A DNA stretch of 64,000 nucleotides from positions 103,818 through 167,817 of the forward strand of contig NZ_WMBT01000007.1 of assembly GCF_009708075.1 (NCBI RefSeq), read 5' to 3'. The DNA comes from Paracoccus lichenicola. Lineage in GTDB: Bacteria; Pseudomonadota; Alphaproteobacteria; Rhodobacterales; Rhodobacteraceae. This document shows positions 27,290-37,399 of this stretch, piece by piece. The position numbers and the translations under genes were made by a program. How positions within the stretch are numbered: the first letter of the stretch is position 1; each line of letters begins with the position of its first letter. A model generated the notes under the pieces. That model did not search any database and was not told the origin of the DNA. It saw only the letters and a program-made list of their open reading frames with translations.

Positions 27290-29800
27290 ATGGAAATCAC
27301 AGCATCGGGGCAGATAAGCCAAACCATAAACAGCAGCCACTTCGGAGGCAATGCGCTCTGGCATGTTGATTATGAGATATCGAAACTGACTCAAAAAGTC
27401 ACAATGCTGGGGATCGGCAATCTACGCTGGCCTGGTGGGGCAATCACCGAGCTTTTCTTCGATCCAGCAAATCCAGATCAGCCGCTTGCCGTAGGTCGAA
27501 ATGAAACCATGACCCTTGATCCCAAGGAGATCCTGTCTTTTACCGAGGCGATGACGCTGGCCAAGACAACTGGCCACGCGCTTGACCTGGTCATACCCAC
27601 CCGGCATCTCCTTGGTGAACCGGATGCGAACGGCTACCGCGCTATAGACCTGAAGGCCGTTGCCGAAATCACCGAGTTTGCGAAATTGGCACTTCAGCTG
27701 AACGGGCAATATCCTGATGCAACAATTGCATCGTTTGAGATTGGAAACGAATACTGGGGTTCTGGCATGATGACTGCCAAGGATTACGGCAGGCTAGCCA
27801 ACATTCTAGTTAAGGCTGTGCAAGCTGGCATCGATGCTGCAGGATCAAGCCAAAGTCCCAAAATCCTTATTCAGATGGGTGATGCTTGGGGTCCTGATTT
27901 CGAACCTGGAGGCGAATACTACGACAAGAACCTGACCTGGAAGCAAATACTTGAACAGGCAAACAAGGATGTCATCGAAGGGCTCGACGCGACAACCCGA
28001 AAGATGATTGACGGCCTTATCGACCACCACTATCCCCGAACTGATAATGAGTTGAGTTATAACGGCTGGAGCCATGAGAAGAAGCTGTCTGTATGGGAGG
28101 CCGCAGGCCTCAAGCTGCCAACGCATATCACCGAATGGAACCTCAACAACTATGGACTCAAGGACGGCCAAGATCGTTTTGCCGCTGGCATGGGCCTTCT
28201 TGAGTCCTTTGAATACATGATCCGCATGGGTGCCGGTACGGCCCATGTGTGGCCTATCACACAAAGCACTCCGACCGATCTGACTGGCAAGGCCGGTGGC
28301 GAAGCCAGCAATCTCTCCGTAAGCGGAGCGGTCTTCAAGCTCCTGTCGGAAAATGTGCGGGGTCTGTCCTGGCAGAACACCAGCATCGAGGATGTTTCGG
28401 AGATCGAAAGTTCCTACTATGTGGGCGCTGATAAGGCTGTCCTGTTCCTGACCGCCGATGATGACAAGGCCCTCCAGCAAACCTTTGATTTGTCGTCCCT
28501 TGTGCCGGGAGGCGGGGGAGCCGGCGTTTCGATCAAGGTCACCCAGACCTGGGTGGTGCGCAATGCAGAGATGGACCGCTGGGTCGGCAAGGACCAGGGA
28601 GCGCAGATCATATCAGGGCCAGTGAGCGCGAACGCTTCGGTCTCGGTTGATTTGGAACCCTATGAAACCGTGATGATAACAATCGAGCGGCTATCCCCCG
28701 TGCTGCCGCCAAAGCCCCTCGACAAAATAGAGGGAACGGCTGGTGCCGACATTATCAAGTGCGGGAGCATCTCGGAGACCATCAAGAGTCTTGCCGGACA
28801 CGACAATGTTCAGGGCAATGCAGGGAATGACACGATACTCGGGCAAGAGGGCGATGATATTCTTTTTGGGGATGCTGGACAGGATGTTCTCCAGGGAGAC
28901 AGAGGTAACGACCACCTTTATGGCGGCACCGGCAATGATGTCCTTTATGGCTTGGCTAATGAGGATCGGCTCTACGGCAACGGCGGGAACGACAGGCTCG
29001 TGGGCGCTGATGGCAACGACTTCTTTGACGGCGGCGCTGGCAACGACGATCTTATCGGCGGAGACCGGAACGATGACATGATGGGAGGTGTCGGCAATGA
29101 TCGTCTCTGGGGTGATGCTGGTAACGACACCCTGAATGGCGGAGGCGGAAATGACGTCCTGTGGGGTGGCAACGGAGACGACCGGATCACCGACCTTTTG
29201 GGTAATGCCAACATCAATGGAGACAGTGGTAATGACAGGATCCAGGTTGGAGCCGGGAGCGACACAGTCCATGGTGCCGCAGGAAACGACCATGTCAACA
29301 GTGGCGCTGGAAACGACCATGTCAATGGAGGCGCTGGAAACGATAGGCTCTATGCCAATAGCGGTAACGACACCCTGCTTGGGGGTGACGGATTCGATTG
29401 CATGATCGGAGGCGCAGGGAATGACCTTATCCATGGCGGAGGCGGCATCGACATTATTGTCGGTGGCCATGGCGATGATCGGCTTTTTGGCAATGCTGGG
29501 AATGATAGGTTTTATTTTGGAGCATCGGTACATGGTGAAGGCGAAGGTAGCTTCGATATCGTGACCGGCGGCACCGGTGCAGATATGTTCATCTTTGGAG
29601 AGATGTCGGGCTATACGGAAATTCTGGATTATCGGGATGGAATTGATCGGATACTTTTCCATGATGCATCGGTTCGAAGCATGGCAGATTTGACCCTCCA
29701 AGCGAGCGGCGACGATGTGGTGATCACCTACGACGGCGGGACGGTAAGACTGAGCAATATCGCCTTCTCGGAAATGACTGCGGACGATTTCGTCTTCTGA
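27290..29800 (+). CDS. Secreted glycoside hydrolase (clan GH-A-like) with RTX repeats
   Basis: An 836-residue protein. The N-terminal half looks like a GH-A barrel: SSHFGGN, NLRWPGGAITE, the acid/base Glu154 in FEIGNEYWG and probable nucleophile Glu282 in HITEWNLNN, as in GH39/51/79-type enzymes. A beta-sandwich-like region follows, then about 250 residues of RTX nonapeptides (GGxGNDxLx) from about residue 478 that fold on binding Ca2+. The C-terminus ends DDFVF, an acidic residue plus hydrophobics as in type I secretion signals; there is no Sec signal peptide. It probably cleaves the cell's own or a neighbour's polysaccharide after export. The GTG at 27263 is an alternative start. Codon use is less GC-rich than neighbours, suggesting transfer. 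Confidence 0.8.
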   Translation: MEITASGQISQTINSSHFGGNALWHVDYEISKLTQKVTMLGIGNLRWPGGAITELFFDPANPDQPLAVGRNETMTLDPKEILSFTEAMTLAKTTGHALDLVIPTRHLLGEPDANGYRAIDLKAVAEITEFAKLALQLNGQYPDATIASFEIGNEYWGSGMMTAKDYGRLANILVKAVQAGIDAAGSSQSPKILIQMGDAWGPDFEPGGEYYDKNLTWKQILEQANKDVIEGLDATTRKMIDGLIDHHYPRTDNELSYNGWSHEKKLSVWEAAGLKLPTHITEWNLNNYGLKDGQDRFAAGMGLLESFEYMIRMGAGTAHVWPITQSTPTDLTGKAGGEASNLSVSGAVFKLLSENVRGLSWQNTSIEDVSEIESSYYVGADKAVLFLTADDDKALQQTFDLSSLVPGGGGAGVSIKVTQTWVVRNAEMDRWVGKDQGAQIISGPVSANASVSVDLEPYETVMITIERLSPVLPPKPLDKIEGTAGADIIKCGSISETIKSLAGHDNVQGNAGNDTILGQEGDDILFGDAGQDVLQGDRGNDHLYGGTGNDVLYGLANEDRLYGNGGNDRLVGADGNDFFDGGAGNDDLIGGDRNDDMMGGVGNDRLWGDAGNDTLNGGGGNDVLWGGNGDDRITDLLGNANINGDSGNDRIQVGAGSDTVHGAAGNDHVNSGAGNDHVNGGAGNDRLYANSGNDTLLGGDGFDCMIGGAGNDLIHGGGGIDIIVGGHGDDRLFGNAGNDRFYFGASVHGEGEGSFDIVTGGTGADMFIFGEMSGYTEILDYRDGIDRILFHDASVRSMADLTLQASGDDVVITYDGGTVRLSNIAFSEMTADDFVF

Positions 29801-30179
29801 GTTGGAAAAGAGAGGGGCTGCAAAGACGGTTACGCCTGGAACTTGCCCGATTGACCAAGCTTTTCTCCCTGCCAATGCACGCCATTGCGGCTGCACCTGC
29901 CCAGAAGAAAAAGGAATTTCGTATGGACTCCCTCTGAATGCACAAGTCTTGCAGAGCAGGGATCAACTTTCGCCGCCCTTGGGGTAGGAGGCGGGACAGT
30001 TTTAATAACTGTTCACGGCAGATTAGACACCGTGTTAGATCATCTCATGACAGAGCCTGTGCAAGGCACCAGGGATGCTGTTCCTGAGCGTGGTGTAGGT
30101 TCTGGCTGAGGTGGTCACTGGCGATGTTCGGTTAGGGTCTGGTTGCTGACGCCAACCTAGGACCGAGAGGACCACCGAC
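29801..30179. other. Intergenic region before the IS256 remnant
   Basis: No gene is supported. Near 29931 a segment (CTGAATGCACAAGTCT) resembles one just upstream of the gene at 27290 (CTGAACGCGCAAGTCT), a short imperfect direct repeat of unknown meaning. Confidence 0.4.
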
Positions 30180-31230
30180 ATGATGACCTTCCGCGACCTC
30201 GTGGAGAAGGCCCCCGACGCGGACCTGCTGCGCAAGATGATTGGCTTTGCCGCGGAGCGGCTGATGGAGTTGGAGGTCGGCGCCGTGACGAGCGCGGCCT
30301 ACGGCGAGAAGGACCCCGCGCGGCGGTTGCAGTGCAACGGCTATCGTGACAGGGACTGGGAGACGCGCGCCGGGACTGTCGAGCTGCGCATGGCCGAAAA
30401 GGCGCTGACGGCGGTGATCCAGGAGGCCTATGTTCACGGCATCTTGACGCGATCCGTGGATGATCTGATCAAGGCGATAGGTATGTCGGGGATCAGCAAG
30501 AGCCAAGTCTCGCGGCTTTGCGAGGAGATCGACGGCAAGGTGAAGGCGTTTCTCACCCTTCCCCTCGAAGGCGACTGGCCCTACCTCTGGACCGACGCGA
30601 CCTACCTCAAGGTCCGGTGGGGCGGTCGGATCGTCCCGGCCGTCGTCATTATTGCGATTGGCGTGAACACCGACGGGCGGCGCGAGGTTCTGGGGCTGGA
30701 AATCGGCGCCTCCGAGGCCGAGCCGATCTGGACGGAGTTCCTGCGCAAGCTGACGCGGCGCGGCCTGCGGGGCGTGAAGCTGGTCATCAGCGACGCCCTC
30801 GAGGGGCATCAAGGCTGCCGTCTCCAAGGTCCTCAGCGCCACCTGGAAGAGATGCATTGTTTACTTCCAGCGCAACCCCCTTGCCCACGCCGGAAAGAGC
30901 GGGCGACGCGTTGTCTCGGCTTTCATTGCCACAGCGTGCGCACAGGACACAGCCGAAGCCGCCAGCACCCAGTGGCGCGCCGTAGCCAACCAGATCCGAC
31001 CCAAGGTGCCAAAGCTCGCCACGCTGATGGACGACGCTGAACACGACGTGCTGGCCTACATGGCCTTCCCCAAGGAACACCGGGCCAAGTTGCACTCAAC
31101 CAACCCGATCGAGCGGCTGAACGACGAGATCAAGCGCCGCACCGACGTTGTATGCGCTAGCTCAAATGCGACTGTGGTTGCCGAGATAGTTGCACGCGGC
31201 AGTACTCGCTTCAGAGCAAGTTGGCCTTGA
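30180..31230 (+). pseudogene. IS256-family (Mutator) transposase, frameshifted
   Basis: One frame gives [37 protein letters not shown] and [17 protein letters not shown] with the first catalytic Asp, up to [10 protein letters not shown]. After a frameshift near 30800 the next frame gives [20 protein letters not shown] and TNPIERLNDEIKRRTDVV. The C-terminal helix is then scrambled (CASSNATVVAEIVARG). The element is dead. Confidence 0.85.
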
Positions 31231-31503
31231 AGACTTTGGCTGTGGTTCGGAACCCCGCCGGAAGCGTGATGTTTATAGCTCTGGTTGCCCGCCCTGGATC
31301 ATCTTGAACAATGTCAGTTCACAGCCATGCACCAGACCGAGGTGCCATTGAGCGCCTGCGTGGGGTCACACAGGTTCATAAGGTGGAGCGGACAGACACC
31401 AAGCTAGGCTGTCAGCATCCTCCATCGAGGTTTACAGTTTTTTCACCCCTTACGTGCATTCTTCTTGCGGGTAATACATGTAGATGATTCCAGAGGATAC
31501 GCG

Positions 31504-31764
31504 ATGCAACGAACGATGAACGCCAGGACGCTGAACGACTATCTAATTTCAGCTCATACTGCTGTTATGCTTTGCCGAGCTCATGCAGACAATTTTTCCT
31601 TGTCACCCGCAGATATTGCAGATGCACAATTGCGGATCGAGCTGCATATTGCAGACCTTGAAACCCTCTGCAGTGATATCCAAGAAAAGAATGTCATCTC
31701 CCCGAAAGCCAAAAACGTCATTCAAATTGCCCCGGCCCGAGAGGCGGAACTCAACCAGTCTTGA
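31504..31764 (+). CDS. Small conserved protein, VMLCRA family (divergent member)
   Basis: An 86-residue protein of unknown function. The central segment LNDYLISAHTAVMLCRAHAD and following IELHIADLETLCSDI match two other small genes in this window, at 38677 and 55844, so the three are paralogues. AGAGGA eight bases upstream supports the ATG; one four codons later is possible. It is predicted to be mostly helical with no membrane segment. It sits alone between IS256 and IS3 remnants. Unlike the other two copies, no CtrA-type box was found upstream. Confidence 0.6.
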   Translation: MQRTMNARTLNDYLISAHTAVMLCRAHADNFSLSPADIADAQLRIELHIADLETLCSDIQEKNVISPKAKNVIQIAPAREAELNQS

Positions 31765-31879
31765 TCTTGGGTGTCACACGTCTTGTGCGGCTGCTCTTAA
31801 CCTCTCTTCGTCGGTCACCCGGAATGGTTAGGTTGTCGCGCTCCTTAAGCAAGGTCGCGATATGCCAGCATCGTGGTGT

Positions 31880-32200
31880 TGATGATCCAAATTGCCGAAT
31901 GAACTACTGCCGGTTTTGTGGACAGCAGGTTTAGTCAGCATGGCGCGTGCCTCGAACTCCATTGAGCTGAGGTAGCCTAGTTTCAAATGTCGCCGCTGCG
32001 GGTTGTAGTAGCGCTCAATGTAGTCGAAGATATCGGCACTGGCGTTATTTCTGGTGCGATACACTTTGCGGGCGGTCCGTTCGGTCTTCAGCGTTAAGAA
32101 GAAGCTTCCCATTGCCGAATTGTCCCAGACATTGTCGGCCCTGCTCATTGAACATGTGATCCCATTGTTCGCCAGCAGGCGCTGAAGCTGCTCACTCTTC
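31880..32200 (-). pseudogene. IS3-family OrfB, 3' fragment
   Basis: The minus strand reads LLANNGITCSMSRADNVWDN, then MGSFFLTLKTERTARKVY and DIFDYIERYYNPQRRHLKLG, the C-terminal third of an IS3-type integrase with the catalytic Glu replaced in its usual ESFF position by Gly (GSFF). The 5' part is absent. Confidence 0.8.
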
Positions 32201-32238
32201 TATTGGGCGGGTTCAACCGGTTGTCACAACACCCTCGA

Positions 32239-32645
32239 TCATATCCCGCTCGAGAAACTGGTCGAGAACTCCGCAGGCGTGTGCCAACCCAGAGTTTTAC
32301 GAGGCCTGGCATTCAGAACATGCCCCACAGCGTTGAGTTCATCGGCACAATGCTTGCTGAGATCTGTGCTTTTGAAGATACTGGCGCAGCAAGCCGTTGG
32401 TGTTTTCATTGCTTTTGCGCTGTCAGGGACCTTCAGGATCGCAGAGATTGATCTCGAGCCATGTCGATCCGGAGTTGTGCATGTTGGGCAATCTCCGCGC
32501 CTTGATTCCATGTCAAGGATCGGCGCAGATGCGCCGGGACTTCCATGATCGTGCCAGTGACGGCGTCACGAAGGGCCTCCGCAACATGCCTCGCCAAGGC
32601 CGGGCCATTCTTGACAGATGCGATTCTCTCATGGCCGTCCATGCG
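32239..32645 (-). pseudogene. IS30-family transposase, 3' fragment
   Basis: Two minus-strand frames give NGPALARHVAEALRDAV with HLRRSLTWNQGAEIAQHAQL and, after a frame change, STDLSKHCADELNAVGHVLN and ARPRKTLGWHTPAEF, the conserved end of IS30 transposases. It meets an IS66 fragment on the opposite strand at about 32640. Confidence 0.78.
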
Positions 32646-32985
32646 CAAGGGCATCGGAGGTTTGGCGGCACTGGCGCAGGATCAGTTGCGCCAGAAGAAG
32701 GCAGGCGGTGCTGTGTTTGCGTTCCGCGGTCGACGTGTAGGTCTGACAAAGGTCATCTGGTAGGATGGGTAAGGTGCCTGCTTGTTCATGAAGCGGCTGG
32801 AGAAGAACCGGTTCGTCTGGCCTGCAGCCAAGAAGGGCGAGATAGCTTTCTCGCCTGCGCAGCTATCGATGCTCCTGGAAGGGATCGACTGGTGGGCGCC
32901 GGGAAAGAACATGGCGGCCGCTGGCGGCAGGATAATCCGCAGGAGCTGCGAGCAAAGGATTCTTACAAAGGATCCAGCAGCATAA
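32641..32985 (+). pseudogene. IS66 accessory protein TnpB, with two nonsense codons
   Basis: MRKGIGGLAALAQDQLRQKK, GGAVFAFRGRRVGLTKVIW and, after two in-frame stops (TAG, then TAA three codons on), GACLFMKRLEKNRFVWPAAK and LSMLLEGIDWW are the IS66 Orf2/TnpB sequence. Normal relatives read VIWWDGQGACLF, so both stops come from single base changes (TGG to TAG, CAA to TAA). Confidence 0.78.
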
Positions 32986-33140
32986 GCTGTCTGCATGCTG
33001 GATCAGGACGCAATGATTGCCCATTGCCTGTCGGTCCGAGTCACGCGGATCAAGGTTGCCTCCTGTTTGGCAACCTTCAATCACTGAGCAGACCCGTTGG
33101 GAAATCCTCAAACTGGTCTTGCCCCCGTTTCACCGGACAC

Positions 33141-33883
33141 TCAGGCGGTTGCTGTTTGAGCTGCAATGAACTCGCGGGGCGAGCGCATCTTCAGCCCTGA
33201 GTGCGGGTGGTGGTCGTTGTAATCCTCGAACCAGCTTCCGATCAATCCAAGGACTGTCTGGGCATCCGGCAGCGGCGTCACCTGGACCTAGTCGCGCTTC
33301 AGCGTCTTCAAGAAGGCCTCGGAGATGCCGTTGCTCTGCGGACTGCGGATCGATGTGAAGCAGGGCTTCAGCCCGAGCTGGCGGGCGAAGATCTGCGTTT
33401 CCTTGGCAATATAAGCCGAGCCGTTGTCGGAAAGCATCTCCATGACCGAAGGTGCGCGACATGTGCCGAAGCGGCGTTCGACAGCTTCGAGCATGATGTC
33501 GCGGATGTCGGACCCGCTGATGCCGGCACTGACCACAGCCCTCCACGCGATGATCTCCCGATCGTGGGCATCGATGATGAACGCACCCCGGACGATGTCG
33601 CCGTTCCGAGCCGGGTGAACTCGAAGCCGTCGCTGCACCAGCGGAGGTTCGAGCGCATCACGATGACCTTGCCGTCGTGAACATGCTCCAGCCGCTCGGA
33701 GTATTTCCGCGCCAGCAGCAGGCTGTGTGCTTTCATGATCCTGTAGGTGCGCTTCTGGTTTACCGATGCCAGGCCTTGCGAGCGCAGTTGGCGGTTCAGG
33801 ATCGCCGTGATCCTCCGGTAGCCACAGGTCGGCCGTGCCGCGACAAGCGCTGTGATCAGCGGCACCATCGCCGCGTGCTTCAC
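33141..33883 (-). pseudogene. IS3-family OrfB, one frameshift and one stop
   Basis: The frame begins MKHAAMVPLITALVAARPTC and runs through the DDE region ALLAR-type linker to NLRWCSDGFEF, then shifts near 33610 to NGDIVRGAFIIDAHDREIIA, SVMEMLSDNGSAYIAKET and SPQSNGISEAFLKTLKRD. A TAG replaces the usual Tyr codon at about 33288, after which FEDYNDHHPHSGLKMRSPRE ends the gene. All three catalytic residues are recognisable across the breaks. Confidence 0.82.
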
Positions 33884-33886
33884 GCC

Positions 33887-34360
33887 TTATGGTAGCGCCG
33901 CCGCGGCTTCGCTTTGCCTTGCAGCCGGTCGATCAGGTTGGAGCGGGAAACCCCTAACGTCTCGGCCACCGCCTTCACTGGAAACCGCCCTCTCTCGCGG
34001 CGATCGCGCGAGCAAGGTCGGTTTTTTTAAGCGTGACTTGTCCAAAGCTTCCCGCAGGATCTCGGCCTCGAGCGTCTTGCGGCCAAGCTGGCGCTCAAGT
34101 TCACGAATGCGGTTTTCCATCTCCCGGACCACGCGATTGCTGGTCACATCGTCGTCCTCGGTCACCGCGACGCTTCCTTCCTCAAGCATCAGACGCCGCC
34201 AACGATACAACAGGTTTGGCACTACGCCATTGCGGCGCGCCACGACCGAGATGCTGGCCTGGCCATCCAGTGTCTCCTCGACGATCCGCAGCTTCTCGGC
34301 GGCAGTCCAGCGGCGCCGGCGGCCGCCATCGGTGGTGATTTCGATTTCTGACATAAGCAC
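33887..34360 (-). CDS. IS3-family OrfA (helix-turn-helix protein)
   Basis: A 157-residue frame whose first 110 residues are a typical IS3 OrfA: RRRWTAAEKLRIVEETLDGQ with helix-turn-helix SISVVARRNGVVPNLLYRWR, then a leucine-zipper-like coiled coil VREMENRIRELERQLGRKTL. The last 40 residues read past the normal end into the OrfB frame region. It would be fused to OrfB by programmed -1 frameshifting in a working element. Confidence 0.82.
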   Translation of the reverse strand: MLMSEIEITTDGGRRRRWTAAEKLRIVEETLDGQASISVVARRNGVVPNLLYRWRRLMLEEGSVAVTEDDDVTSNRVVREMENRIRELERQLGRKTLEAEILREALDKSRLKKPTLLARSPRERAVSSEGGGRDVRGFPLQPDRPAARQSEAAAALP

Positions 34361-34422
34361 GTGCTTAGGCTATGCCTAAGCCTCCATGGTTATGCCCAAG
34401 TGTCCCGTCGAAATGGGGGCCA

Positions 34423-34750
34423 GTTCACAAACGTCAACGCGCCCTCGTATCAAGGAAATTTTTGTCTATTGTTCCTGAAAGCTACACTTTCTTAATAATT
34501 CGCATTTAAGGACAAGTTGACTGGTCCAATAAACTTATCAATTTGCTCAACCTCTTAAAACCTTATCTCTCATCCGTGTGTGGATACTGTCATGGCGCAG
34601 GCTTAGGCCTGTCGCCATAAGACTACTTGAGAGTTAGAAAGGCGAGAACGCCGTTCGCTAAAGTTCTATACAATTCATGTTCGAGCTTTAAAGTAGTATT
34701 AGCAGTGTTGCGACCATCCTCTAGCCGTCATCAACAGGTGGGAGGTCGCC
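34423..34750. other. AT-rich upstream region of the second glycosidase-RTX gene
   Basis: About 330 bases, markedly AT-rich from 34440 to 34560, without a gene. It ends with GGAGGT four bases before the ATG at 34751. Probably promoter and leader. Confidence 0.5.
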
Positions 34751-37291
34751 ATGGGAGCTGTTCATCAAGGGCACTTTGGGGGCAATATTGTTTTGACCAA
34801 TGATTCCGCCCAGACCGACTCACCGTTTCGCGAAATGCTTGAGGAAATCACGTTTACCAATCTGCGTTATCCTGGGGGCGGAATAACGGAAGGACAGACA
34901 TGGGAAAACGACGGCCTATCCAAGATATTCGGGGCGCCCATGGAGGCTGGTTCGGACGGTTATCTCATGACTCTCCGAGAAGCCTTGCATCTGTGCGAAG
35001 ATAACGGCAGCAGCATCTCGATCGTTATCCCCACCTTCCAGTTCTACAACTCGGCTGATCAAAGCTTCGACTCTGCCGGGTTCCAAAAATACATCGGCGA
35101 ACTTGAAAAAGCGATCCTTGAAGTTCCTGATGTGACCATATCTGGATTTGAGATCGGGAACGAATATTGGGCGGAAATCACTGCGACAGACTACGGCATT
35201 ATTGCAAACCATCAGATCCCTGTTCTTGACCGGTTGAGTGATCGATTGGCAAGCCAGTTGGGTGATGATTGGGATCGCCCCGATATCGGGCTTCAAGCAG
35301 GCACAGCGTGGCGTGCCAGTGGTGTTCGCGAAAGCAAACAGATTGCCGAACAGATTTCACCGGAAAACCGTGAATTGGTCGATATCATCCATCAGCACGC
35401 TTATCCTAACCCTCACAAGGACTTCGAACTTCAGAAAGATGGCGCGATCGAACCTGCCAATGTATTCGAGACGATTAACGGTTTTCGGACTGATCTGAAA
35501 ATTTCGTTGTCAGAATTCAACGTCGGGATTCATGAGGGCGACGGTGAGGTCTATGGTGTAAACCAAGGCGCCATCTGGATCGAAGAGTTCGGTCGTTACG
35601 TGGATAGCGGTGTAGACTCTATGGATCACTGGGGCTTGGCCTACAAGTGGCTAACCACCAAATTCTATGACACCAAATTTCCGCCTGGAGAAAGCAATAA
35701 TGGAGAGATCGCTGCAATCGCCACCCCCATGGGGCAGGTTTATGACTTGGCATCCTCTCACCTGATCGGCAAGTCCACGATGACCGATCAGGCGGCGATC
35801 GAAGGTTTCGAAATTCGTGGCCAGTTAGGAATTACCGGGTTCGAAGAGGCTGGGGAGCGGGTCGTCTTTCTCTCCAACATGTCGGGCAAGGACACCATGG
35901 TCGATCTTTCCACGCTTTCCGGCAAGGCCGTCTTTGCCCATCACATCGTGCCGGCAGACTCGCCGGAAAGCCCGTGGTACGACGAGTCCGCAGTTTCCCT
36001 GCCGACAGACGACAAGATCGTGGATGCGCGCGGCGACATGAAGGTGGTTTCCGGCAGCGCCCTCAATGACGAGTTTACGCTCGGCAACAACGAAATGCTT
36101 GTCGTCGTCATTGGAGATCCCGACAGGGACTATGTTATTGAGGGTGCGCATAATGCCACTGACCCAATCACAGGGCAGGTCGATGATCTAATCATCGGAG
36201 CTAATGGCAGGGATATTCTGCGTGGTCATGTCGGCGACGACACCTTGGAGGGCGGAAAGGGCAATGATGTCCTTCTCGGCGGTCGCGGTGATGATGCTCT
36301 CTCGGGTAGTGAAGGGCACGATGTTCTCTTTTCCGGTGACGGTGCTGACACTTTGTCTGGAGGGATGGGCAATGACGTGCTGGCCGTCGGAGGTGAGTCC
36401 TCAACCGACACCGTAACAGCGGCCACTGGAGGAGGCTCCGACTTGGTCGTAATGGATGGAAGCCGTGACGTGATCATCGAGGACTTTTCCGCAGATGACA
36501 CACTTGGCTTTGGAGGACTGTTCGCCGATCGCGAAGCTCTTGAAGCTTCGCTGCATGTTGATGGAGATGATCTGTCGATCACCTTGCCAACGGGCAAGAT
36601 CGTGTCCCTGACCGATGGTGCGCAGTATGCATCCGGGCTGGCAGATCAGATCTTCGACTTCACGCCGAGCTCCAAGGCGGCCGACCAGATCGACGGGATT
36701 TTCGAGGAATTGACGGCTGACCAGTACGACGAGATTGGGTCGTCTCTGGCAGAGATTGCCTGGGCTGATGGTCATGACGACACAGTCTGGCGCGACAGGG
36801 CAGAAATTTACGACGAACTGGGTCCGAACATTCCGGATGAAACGCCAGATCCTGACGACCCGACAGAGTCTCCGGACACCGACCCGGATGAAGATGAGGA
36901 CCCAGAAGAACCAGGCGAGTACCCACCTGAGGAGCCAGAGGTGGATAATCCTGACGATGGTTGGGAAATCCCGGGCACGGATGAGGAACCGGTTCTTCCG
37001 CCTCCGGAGGAGGAAGAGGTAGAGAATCATGCCGGAGGAGCATGTTTTGTTGCAACGGCTGCCTACGGAGATCCCTTGCATCCAGATGTCGTCGCCTTGC
37101 GAGCTTTTCGCGACAACCATCTTGTTCGCTTCAGACTGGGCCGCCGATTCATACGCTTTTACTGGAAAATCGGCCCAAAACTCGCACGTGTCACGACGCC
37201 AACCAACTGCCTGGGACGAGCGGCACGATATTTGTTGTCCCAATTGGTCAAATTTGGAATGACATGCTCCTCGAAACGTGACTCGATCTGA
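34751..37291 (+). CDS. Glycoside hydrolase-like protein with RTX repeats and CFI-box C-terminus
   Basis: An 846-residue protein homologous at its N-terminus to the protein at 27290: GHFGGN, NLRYPGGGITEGQTW, acid/base Glu138 in FEIGNEYW and probable nucleophile Glu255 in SLSEFNVG. RTX repeats are fewer (about residues 480-545: GGKGNDVLLGGRGDDALSG). An acidic Pro/Glu/Asp linker follows at about 700-760, then a CFI-box-type domain from residue 765 (CFVATAAYGDPLHPDVVALR, GRRFIRFYWKIGPKLA) with a basic amphipathic tail. This differs from the plain RTX secretion signal of the first protein. A strong GGAGGT supports the start. Likely a Ca2+-dependent extracellular polysaccharide-active enzyme; substrate unknown. 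Confidence 0.78.
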   Translation: MGAVHQGHFGGNIVLTNDSAQTDSPFREMLEEITFTNLRYPGGGITEGQTWENDGLSKIFGAPMEAGSDGYLMTLREALHLCEDNGSSISIVIPTFQFYNSADQSFDSAGFQKYIGELEKAILEVPDVTISGFEIGNEYWAEITATDYGIIANHQIPVLDRLSDRLASQLGDDWDRPDIGLQAGTAWRASGVRESKQIAEQISPENRELVDIIHQHAYPNPHKDFELQKDGAIEPANVFETINGFRTDLKISLSEFNVGIHEGDGEVYGVNQGAIWIEEFGRYVDSGVDSMDHWGLAYKWLTTKFYDTKFPPGESNNGEIAAIATPMGQVYDLASSHLIGKSTMTDQAAIEGFEIRGQLGITGFEEAGERVVFLSNMSGKDTMVDLSTLSGKAVFAHHIVPADSPESPWYDESAVSLPTDDKIVDARGDMKVVSGSALNDEFTLGNNEMLVVVIGDPDRDYVIEGAHNATDPITGQVDDLIIGANGRDILRGHVGDDTLEGGKGNDVLLGGRGDDALSGSEGHDVLFSGDGADTLSGGMGNDVLAVGGESSTDTVTAATGGGSDLVVMDGSRDVIIEDFSADDTLGFGGLFADREALEASLHVDGDDLSITLPTGKIVSLTDGAQYASGLADQIFDFTPSSKAADQIDGIFEELTADQYDEIGSSLAEIAWADGHDDTVWRDRAEIYDELGPNIPDETPDPDDPTESPDTDPDEDEDPEEPGEYPPEEPEVDNPDDGWEIPGTDEEPVLPPPEEEEVENHAGGACFVATAAYGDPLHPDVVALRAFRDNHLVRFRLGRRFIRFYWKIGPKLARVTTPTNCLGRAARYLLSQLVKFGMTCSSKRDSI

Positions 37292-37399
37292 AGTGTAGCT
37301 GTTTCATCGCAGGTGATCACATGGACCTTCGCCGGTCTGTCCTGTTCGTGGCAAGGTTGATCTTGAGCGAGGTTCGGGACGGGGTGGGAGCATGCTGAT

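Larger units (their letters stand above)
33118..34422. mobile_element. IS3-family element with inverted ends (about 1.3 kb)
   Basis: The left end has CCCCCGTTTCACCGGACACT and the right end, read in reverse complement, CCCCCATTTCGACGGGACACT, an imperfect terminal repeat. Between them lie OrfA and a damaged OrfB on the minus strand. The element is complete in extent but unlikely to transpose itself. Confidence 0.75.

Noticed and set aside
28691..29896. Long minus-strand frame of Val/Ile/Ala repeats
   Set aside because: Antisense of the RTX repeat DNA; periodic composition creates open frames on the opposite strand.
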